From assembly GCA_035771175.1 (NCBI GenBank), contig CM069608.1, positions 7,828,519 to 7,892,518 of the forward strand: a DNA stretch of 64,000 bases, in the 5' to 3' direction. The stretch is from Paratinospora sagittata. Lineage: Eukaryota > Streptophyta > Magnoliopsida > Ranunculales > Menispermaceae. This document shows, one piece after another, positions 57,573-64,000 of the stretch. Below the pieces are notes generated by a model. It saw only the letters and a list, made by a program, of their open reading frames with translations. It was not told the DNA's origin and did no database searches. The stretch's first letter is position 1. The number at the start of each line of letters is the position of its first letter. The position numbers and the translations under genes were made by a program.

Positions 57573-58392
57573 ACTTCAATCTGTACGGTTGATTTTGTGA
57601 TTACAGATTTCTGTTGGTATATTGATACATCTGAACAGAATAGTAAATGAAGAATTGGTAGGGTTGCTTGTATTAGACCTAAATTTAGAATATGAACTTA
57701 GACCTTTCCAAATAGCTTGCATGTCAACTATGTTGACCTAGTTGCCATTGTTGATGAACCCATGATGCAAAATCAGTGATATACATGGCTGAACATGGTG
57801 ACCTAGTGTAAATCGACAATATGGCCTAAGTATGGAAAATTTCATATTTTAGGGCTTTTGATGCTTTTGGCCTAGAATCATTGAATTGATGCAACTTATG
57901 TTTGATTAAGCATGATTAGAGTTGATTATGCTACAGATTTGGTGGTTGTGACCATATTATGGGTTAGGCCTACTTGTGATCAAGTGACCAATTTGGGTAT
58001 GTTTATGCCTAAAGGAATTGAAAATCAGTATTTTTGATTAATAGAATGGTTTATGTATGAGAACTATGCATTAGAGGCCTAAGTCATGTGATTTGAGTTG
58101 AATGATGGGATTAGATGGGATTTAGGCCTATTGTTTATATGTGGGCTGATTCAATGGATACTCAAGTTGCGAAATCTAACCTTATGAGGAAGAGGTTGCG
58201 AGTTCGAACTTAGGGGAGGCCCCTGGACTGTGCAGTGTTCTGCATAGGGAAAGGACAAAGGTCGTTGGGTGCGTTCAGTGTTCTGTGGACCCCAATGAAG
58301 ACAATAATGTGGATATATAATGGCTGACGTTCGCCACACTGCTGAGGTCGTGGTGGTGCGCCCGCGCTCGCGGCGGCGGCCGGGGCGTGACA
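57573..58392. mobile_element. Unclassified retroelement fragment with a GC-rich LTR-like edge
   Basis: The right edge, GGCCGGGGCGTGACA at 58378..58392, looks like an inverted Gypsy LTR start (TGTCACGCCCCGG). A tRNA-like pair, TGGATACTCAAGTTG and GAGTTCGAACTT (58154..58208), suggests a Pol III-type box A and B or chance. The rest is AT-rich with no frame. The left edge is undefined. Confidence 0.35.
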
Positions 58393-59404
58393 TATAGTGT
58401 AAGTGAATATCAGATATAATAAAAAATGCATAATAATTTTATGAAAAGACATATTACATGTATCACAATAATGACTAATATGTAAATAATTTAAGAAGGT
58501 AATTCACACACTCCCATCTAACTAGATAAGATATAATATTCTAGAAATAAATAAGAATAAAGGAAAAAGTCAAGGATCACACCCACTTGAACACGCATAA
58601 TTTGTCGTTCAGGTTCCTTAGCAGGTGTAAATCTCCACCTTTGAAGTGTTAACTTGGGTTGGGTGTTTGGACAAATTTAAGATAAGGATTCCCTACTAAT
58701 AAATATATCGCTCAATAAAAGTAATAGTAAATGGTGATAATTTCTGATGTACAAGATCCACAAAAGGGGCAAGTACAGAGCATACTATGTATCACTCAAT
58801 TACTACTATTGAGTTGGGTGTTTGGACAATTTAGAATAAGGATCACTCAATAAAAGTAATAATAAATAGTGATCACATCAGATGTACAAGATATACAAAA
58901 GGGCAAGTACAAAGTATACTATGTATCACTCAATTACTACTAGCTTTTATACTATAAACTATTATAACTCTCACAATATTTGCTAGAACATTTCTAGCCC
59001 TCACTTGAACTCTTTACATTTGAGTTCTCACACTCATTTGGATGGTTTGGAATGAATGTCAAGTACATCTATTTATACTAGTTTGTAACAAATCACAACC
59101 ACACAATTTAAAATTCACAAAAAAATCATGGCCTTGTACATTTAATCCACTTTTCCACCAACAATTCACCTAACTTCAAGATAATGGGCTTGGACTTGGT
59201 ATTGGGCCTTGTCTTGGGCTTGATCATGAATTTATTTTTTTTGGTCCAATATTTATGGATCCAACATCTTTGTCTTAAGCTTAATCATGAATTTACAATA
59301 TTTTTGGTCTAACAATATTTATTACATATTATACATTATGTAATGTACATATTACTCAAGGTACCATGTATGTTATAAGTTCATAAAAATTTTGGAGTAT
59401 TACA
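58393..59404 (-). mobile_element. Probable LTR fragment at the right edge of the Gypsy cluster
   Basis: It ends GGAGTATTACA, similar to the ACGGGGTGTTACA ends of the other LTRs. On the minus strand it has CTAGTATAAATAGATG near 59069..59084, a good TATA box. It is followed at once by the resumed PMD gene. A tandem duplication lies inside. It is assigned by its edges only. Confidence 0.45.
58659..58940. repeat. Tandem duplication, 155-bp period
   Basis: Two copies start TTGGGTGTTTGGAC at 58659 and 58814. Both contain CAATAAAAGTAATA and GTATCACTCAATTACTACTA. Confidence 0.85.
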
Positions 59405-60059
59405 TACCTCGAGTGGTATAATATGATTGATGATGATTCTACCCTGGTAATAAAGTTTGCATTTCTTTCTTTTTTCGTTATATCGAATTGGATATCTGTT
59501 ATTCACATGTAATTATTTATTTGCATTGGGATATATAACAGCGAAACAGACGAGTCATGGACATCGCATTACAATTGATGTCCATGCCTGAACCAAAAGT
59601 AACAGTTTGTAGTGCGAGACTTGCAATGGAGTCAATTGTTGGTGTTCTGTCTGGGCTGAACATCCGTGATGTCCGTGATAAAGCTAGGCCTTCCTTTACG
59701 ATGAAGAGGAGCAAGGGCCATCAATCCCAAGGGGCCATAAAGTGGGCCCATCAGTGGTTCGAGGATATTCACACAAACGGAGAGGACAATAGCTTCATTA
59801 GTGTCTGTACATGTAATGAATTTGTTTGCTGATACTATTTTGAGTACATGTAATGAATTTGTTTGGTGATACTATTTTGAAGAAACTTGATGATCATGTA
59901 TCCTGATACGATTTTGAAAATTTAGTAAATGAAATTTCCTATATGTTGATACGATTGTGTATGTACTGATTGTTATATTTGCCCTTAGTAAATTGTCTTT
60001 ATAGGTCTATGAACACGTCTATCAACATTTGGACCTTGTTTGAGAGGTGGGCTGTCGTA

Positions 60060-61290
60060 CCCCATATGGTGCAAATGTGTGAGAAACGGTACCTCACCAT
60101 CCAAACTAACTTGAAATGGTTGTAAACATGTAAAAAATGTCATGAAATGTATCCCAATGCAGTGTGAAATGTGAAAATGCAAAAAAAAATGTAAAAATAG
60201 GAGGGTTGGCTAGTCACGACCGACCCTCACACAATAGGGTCAGTCATTTACCGACCCTCACACAATAGGGTCGGTCAGAAATGACCGACCAATACTTATT
60301 TGTTTGGTGGGACAGGACTGCCCCTACTATGTAAGGGTAGGTCGTGACTGGTTGGCCGACCCTCCTATTTTGACATTTTTTTTGCATTTCCCCATTCCAC
60401 ACTGCATTTAGATGTATTTCATAACATTTTTGACATGTTTACAACATTTCCGGGTTAGTTTGGACGGTGGGGTACCGTTCCCACCTCTAAACTCTAATGT
60501 GGGGTACGGGTGGGAAACGGTATCCCACCATCCAAACTAACCCGAAATGGTTGTAAACATGTCAAAAATGTCATGGAATGTATCTCAATGCAGTGTGAAA
60601 TGTGGAAATGCAAAAAAAGTGTAAAATAGGAGGGTCGACTAGTCACAACTGACCCTTACACAGTAGGGTCGGTCCTGTCCCACCATACATAGAAGTATTG
60701 CTCGGCCATTTCTGACCGACCCTACTATGTGAGGGTCAGCCATTAGTGGCCGACCCTTCTATTTCTCGATATTTTTTTGCATTTTCACATTTCACACTGC
60801 ATTGAGATGCATTCCATGACATTTTTTACATGTTTACAGCCATTCCGAGTTAGTTTGAATGGTGGGGTACCATTTCCCACCCGTACCCCATATTAGAGTT
60901 TAGAGGTAGGAATAATACCCCACAACCCAAACTAACCCGGAATGGTTGTAAAAATGTCAAAAATGTTATGGAATGCATCTAAATGCAGTGCGAAATGTGG
61001 AAATGCAAAAAAAAAAATAAAAAAAATAGGAGGTTCAGCCAACCAGTCATGATCGACCCTTACATAGTAGGGTCGGTCTTGTCTTACCAAACAAAGAAGT
61101 ATTGGTTGACCATTTCTGACCGACCCTACTGTATGAGGGTTAGTCGTGACTGGCCGACCCTCCAATTTTTATATTTTTTTTTGTATTTGCATATTCCACA
61201 CTGCATTGAGATGCATTCCATAATATTTTTGACATGTTTACAGTCATTCCGGGTTAGTTTGGATGGTGGGGTATCGTTTCCTAGTCGTTT
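60060..61290. repeat. MULE-2 hairpin array: three tandem units of about 400-430 bp, each an inverted repeat
   Basis: Each unit has a left arm (CATCCAAACTAAC, ATGGTTGTAAACATGT, CAATGCAGTGTGAAATGT) and its inverted copy (CACTGCATT, ACATGTTTACA, GTTAGTTTGGA). The arms surround a core of GGGTCGGTC / GACCGACCC motifs. CCAAACTAAC starts at 60101, about 60531 and 60928. Long runs of pairing would give a stable hairpin from any transcript. No coding region is supported. Confidence 0.9.
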
Positions 61291-61639
61291 GGTGAACTTT
61301 GACATAACATACATACATACAGAAAGAAAACAATAATTTGAACATCCAAATCAATATAATACCATTCGAAGACAACAAATCCGTATATATAATCAACATC
61401 AAAGTCAATTGCATATTCTGTATCCATATTTCAAAAAATAAGAAGTTTATACATATCCACATCTCCCTATATGTCAACATTTCCAAAAAGAAAAAAAAAA
61501 CTAAATATGTCAACATTTCTAAAAAAAACACGTTGACATACCCCTACATATCAACATATCCACATCTCCCTACATATCAACATTTCCAAAAATAAAACAA
61601 GTTTAAACATGTCAACATTTCCAAAAACAATATGTTGAC

Positions 61640-63317
61640 ATCCCCTTACATATCAATAATGGTTTGCAAGCGCGTCCTTTGGACCTTCTTTGGTTCATCA
61701 TTCTTCAATTTGGTCTTTTGCAATGATGATATGGATGAAAGAGTAGAGTACGCAGACAAAACATGTTCAAACAATGAGGGGTCTTGTTTTGTAGATCAAT
61801 CATTCTTCCTAGTTGGCCGCCCTTTTGTTTTCTTCTTTTCTACGGGCACAGTGAGAGAAGAGGCCGATTGAGCAACTATCTCTTTGATTTTCTGTATAAT
61901 TCTAGATCTTTCAGAGGCATCAGAACTATTAAAATTCTCTTCAAGTAGACCCAACTCATCCCTAAAATTGAAATCCATCTCGTTTTCCTCCACTTTCACA
62001 GGCGTAAGATCTAGTTTTTTCTAAATGCGCATCCACATCAGCTACAGGTATGGGCATACTATATTGCTTACGCAAAGCAAGCTCGTGTGCATATGGCAAT
62101 CCATGAGTTCTGCGTATCACACATCCACATAAATTTCAGTCCAACCCAACACGAGCTAACTCCTCTCATATCTTGTATCGATGTACGTAATCACATCAGG
62201 GTACCCAACATACTTTCAAAACAATACATTTTTTTGAAGATTGTATTCCTCCACTGTATCAGAAAAAACCAATTCATTCAACTTCCTCATAAAAGCTTCA
62301 AAGTCCTCATTCTTTGCAAACTTGCCCTTTGAGTTGGCCTGCACGTTCTTGTTTATGTGCCATGTACATAACAGATTCATTGCATCAGGGAACACACATG
62401 AAACAACATTCATCAAGGCCAAATCACTGTCTGTCACAATTATCTTGGGAAGAGACTACCTATCCAACAACTCCCTCAATTTCTGTAGTGACCACATGTG
62501 ATTCTCTTTGTTTTCTAATGCCATATACACACAAATGCCACTGAAAATTTCATATCCGTCAATGTGACACCAACAATCTCCAGTAATGGAAATCTGTACT
62601 TGTTCATCTTGTATGTACAGTCCATTAACAACACATATGGAAAATACCTCAGAAGATCTACTGAAACAGGATGAACCCAAAATATATCTTGAACAATATC
62701 GGTACATTCTTCGCACCCGTGCCACTCGACGTACTCCTCTTCTTCCAACTTGTGCAACAGTTGTTGCATCTGAGATCTGCCTCCATATTTGAACAACTTA
62801 TGCTTTTGTCTTGCATTGTATATTGTCTTTACCGTCGATGCATTACTAACATTTCTTTCTTTTAAAGTCATGAATATATCTTTTGGTCGGGCATTACTTT
62901 TTGACATTTGTACCATGACTTCTACTTCATCATTATTCAACCTTTCGGCGTATAAGTGTCCTTCAAAGTACTTCGCATTGAGTTGTTATGAGTGCCACAT
63001 GCAACTTTTAACGTCCACTCACCGTCCCGAGGGTTCTTTCCATTTAGCAGGAAAGGTCATCCGCATTTCTTCATGCCAGTTTGACTTATGTTTGCCTTCT
63101 TACTAGCAGAAGATTGCGGAGCAGTGAATTTATGATAGTCATATCTCTCGCAAGCAAAATTGACTCAGACTCGCCTATCATTACCCCCGACATCTGAGTT
63201 TCAGATTATTAGCACCAAACCGTTCCTTCTACCAACATCTTGGACGCAGGAAATGAGTTCCCCCTGTGTACTGAACTCCTTGTCGGGGGTGAATTGTTCT
63301 GTGTAATCAACTACCAT
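61640..63317 (-). pseudogene. FAR1-type MULE transposase, decayed
   Basis: From 63317 the minus strand reads MVVDYTEQFTPDKEFSTQGE, then the FAR1 zinc-binding region (FACERYDYHK, KKCG, GEWTLKVACGTHNN). Frame 62515..62940 follows: ARPKDIFMTLKERNVSNAST and GGRSQMQQLLHKLEEEEYVE. The MULE core has LLMDCTYKMNKYRFPLLEIV (first Asp), and at 62437 MTDSDLALMNVV (second Asp) and NLLCTWHINKNV. A trace of the SWIM-like RTHGLPYAHELALR lies near 62090. The tail 61640..61999 gives KGRPTRKND and STKQDPSLFEHVLS, typical of FAR1/FHY3 relatives. Several frameshifts and stops make it inactive. Confidence 0.85.
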
Positions 63318-64000
63318 TGCAAGACAAGGTTCTTCACCCTGAAATTATGCAAAATTTTATAATTAGACAAACAATAACCAAATAATATCATAAACAACAT
63401 CAAATAAATCCAAATATATAACATAACAATTGCATGCACAAATATGTGAAAATTAAAAGTAAATGTAATGGTTAGCCCTATTAGGCCGACCCTTGTACAG
63501 GAGGGTCGGCCAAACAAAGTCGACTATTACTATATACAAAGTCGACCCTCCAGTACAAGGGTCGGCCTATATGACGATTTTTAAAAAAAAAACCAAACAA
63601 GATATTTGCACACAATAAAAATTTACCTCTTTTTGATGTTTGTCGTCACAAGAGCGTGCTTATTTGGTCATAATAATTGAAATGTGTATTGATGATGTTG
63701 TTTTTTGAATGCCCTAAACCTATCAAACAAAACAAAAAAAATAATCCACTTTGAGATCATCTAAAAAACCTTTAAACCTTGTAAATAATCCTAAGAAGAC
63801 GTTGATAATATACTTGCCACAACTAAAATGTGATGGTGTTGAAGAGAAACCAAGGTTGAAGCAGATGGACGTTGAAGAAGATCGTTAGAGAAGAAGAATA
63901 TAGATGAAGAAGATGAAGATGAACTGGGGTAGATTTAGGGGGTGAGTTTTTTTGTTGTTTTTTTTTTATTTTAAATTAGGTCATTTGGGTAATTTCAAAT
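63318..64000. other. Upstream region of transposase 2 with GGTCGGCC motifs
   Basis: A possible splice acceptor precedes the start at 63317 (CTGCAAAT-rich side not resolved). At 63482..63570 the motifs TTAGGCCGACCC and AGGGTCGGCC are arranged as inverted pairs, as at 44713..44815. From 63830 the sequence is a GA-rich leader. No terminal repeat could be confirmed before the window ends. Confidence 0.45.

Larger units (their letters stand above)
44861..59832 (+). pseudogene. PMD gene 2 (plant mobile domain), split by Gypsy insertions
   Basis: The first exon 44861..45151 (MPRTHNTSSFTEQSGSRTRP, one TAG) ends at donor GTAAGT. A second (about 45291..45560) has the PMD core: LIVALVER, then TGA for the conserved W, PETNTFHLSFGEMKITLDDV and AILLNIPLIG. 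After an insertion, 46790..46880 reads LAYLYRQLRCATRALICQIA. About 47053..47131 and 47249..47450 give DSYFDLRETQPI and, in another frame, DVVKSYHLDRVLRQLGHVQT. The gene is then cut by the Gypsy cluster. It resumes at about 59405 (YLEWYNMIDD) and 59541..59832 (RRVMDIALQLMSMPEPK). Motif order equals the MULE-1 PMD gene. Several stops replace Trp codons. It is not functional. Confidence 0.75.
44600..63620. mobile_element. MULE-2: decayed transposon system with PMD gene, hairpin array and FAR1-type transposase (ends uncertain)
   Basis: A plus-strand PMD pseudogene (44861..59832), three hairpin repeats (about 60060..61290) and a minus-strand FAR1-type transposase pseudogene (61640..63317) converge. 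GGTCGGCC / GGCCGACC motifs mark both outer flanks (44713..44815, 63482..63570) and the central array, tying the parts together. Removing the Gypsy cluster at 47459..59404 leaves about 7 kb, close to MULE-1's size. Terminal repeats and a TSD were not found, and the right end may be beyond the window, so unity is inferred. Confidence 0.5.

Noticed and set aside
58154..58208. Possible tRNA gene or SINE from box A and box B-like motifs
   Set aside because: No cloverleaf could be drawn and no tail or TSD was found; kept only as a note in the surrounding feature.
58151..58452. GC-rich frames with an Ala-rich start
   Set aside because: Located at an LTR-like edge; no homology visible; composition is that of the LTR end.

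Overview
The window looks like nuclear DNA of a flowering plant, most probably a eudicot. It is AT-rich and gene-poor, and it holds Copia and Gypsy LTR retrotransposons, a plant L1-type LINE, a tRNA-derived SINE, hAT-like short elements and two Mutator-like (MULE) transposons. Initiator-tRNA primer sites and an intron-rich plant quinone oxidoreductase gene fit this. The species cannot be named from sequence alone.

Only one host gene looks intact: a four-exon minus-strand gene (31337..43589) for a chloroplast-envelope quinone oxidoreductase homologue (ceQORH type, 333 aa). A segment of this locus was duplicated in direct orientation. The second copy (about 5655..22384) keeps the promoter, exons 1 and 2 and part of intron 2, and lacks exons 3 and 4. 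Both copies of intron 2 carry the same old Copia remnant, so that insertion came before the duplication. Copy A was later split by a gag-less Copia (6815..18892, TSD ATATT). That Copia was in turn split by a 7.6-kb MULE (10320..17950, 10-bp TSD TGTATCAAGA). Copy B instead took up a hAT-like element, probably a second hAT-like MITE, and a SINE.

Layout: 1..714 end of a minus-strand Copia; 1349..5085 LINE with TSD; 5106..5455 inverted repeat; 5655..22384 duplicated locus copy A with nested Copia and MULE; 22492..29098 old Copia holding a Gypsy solo LTR (25592..27775); 31337..43813 the intact gene and promoter; about 44600..63600 a second, decayed MULE system whose gene is split by a 12-kb cluster of Gypsy elements (47459..59404); the right edge is upstream sequence of the second transposase.

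The most interesting content is a pair of DNA transposons that each associate a transposase with a plant mobile domain (PMD) gene. MULE-1 has a MuDR-type transposase (PB1-like, MULE, SWIM and CCHC parts) followed head-to-tail by a multi-exon PMD gene. Each gene carries a single premature stop. Its ends hold regularly spaced palindromes, and 179-bp tandem repeats follow the PMD gene. MULE-2 has a FAR1-type transposase converging on a decayed PMD gene, with three tandem 400-bp hairpin units between them and GGTCGGCC-type motifs at both flanks. Domain calls come from reading translations by eye, and exon ends were placed by hand on GT/AG sites.
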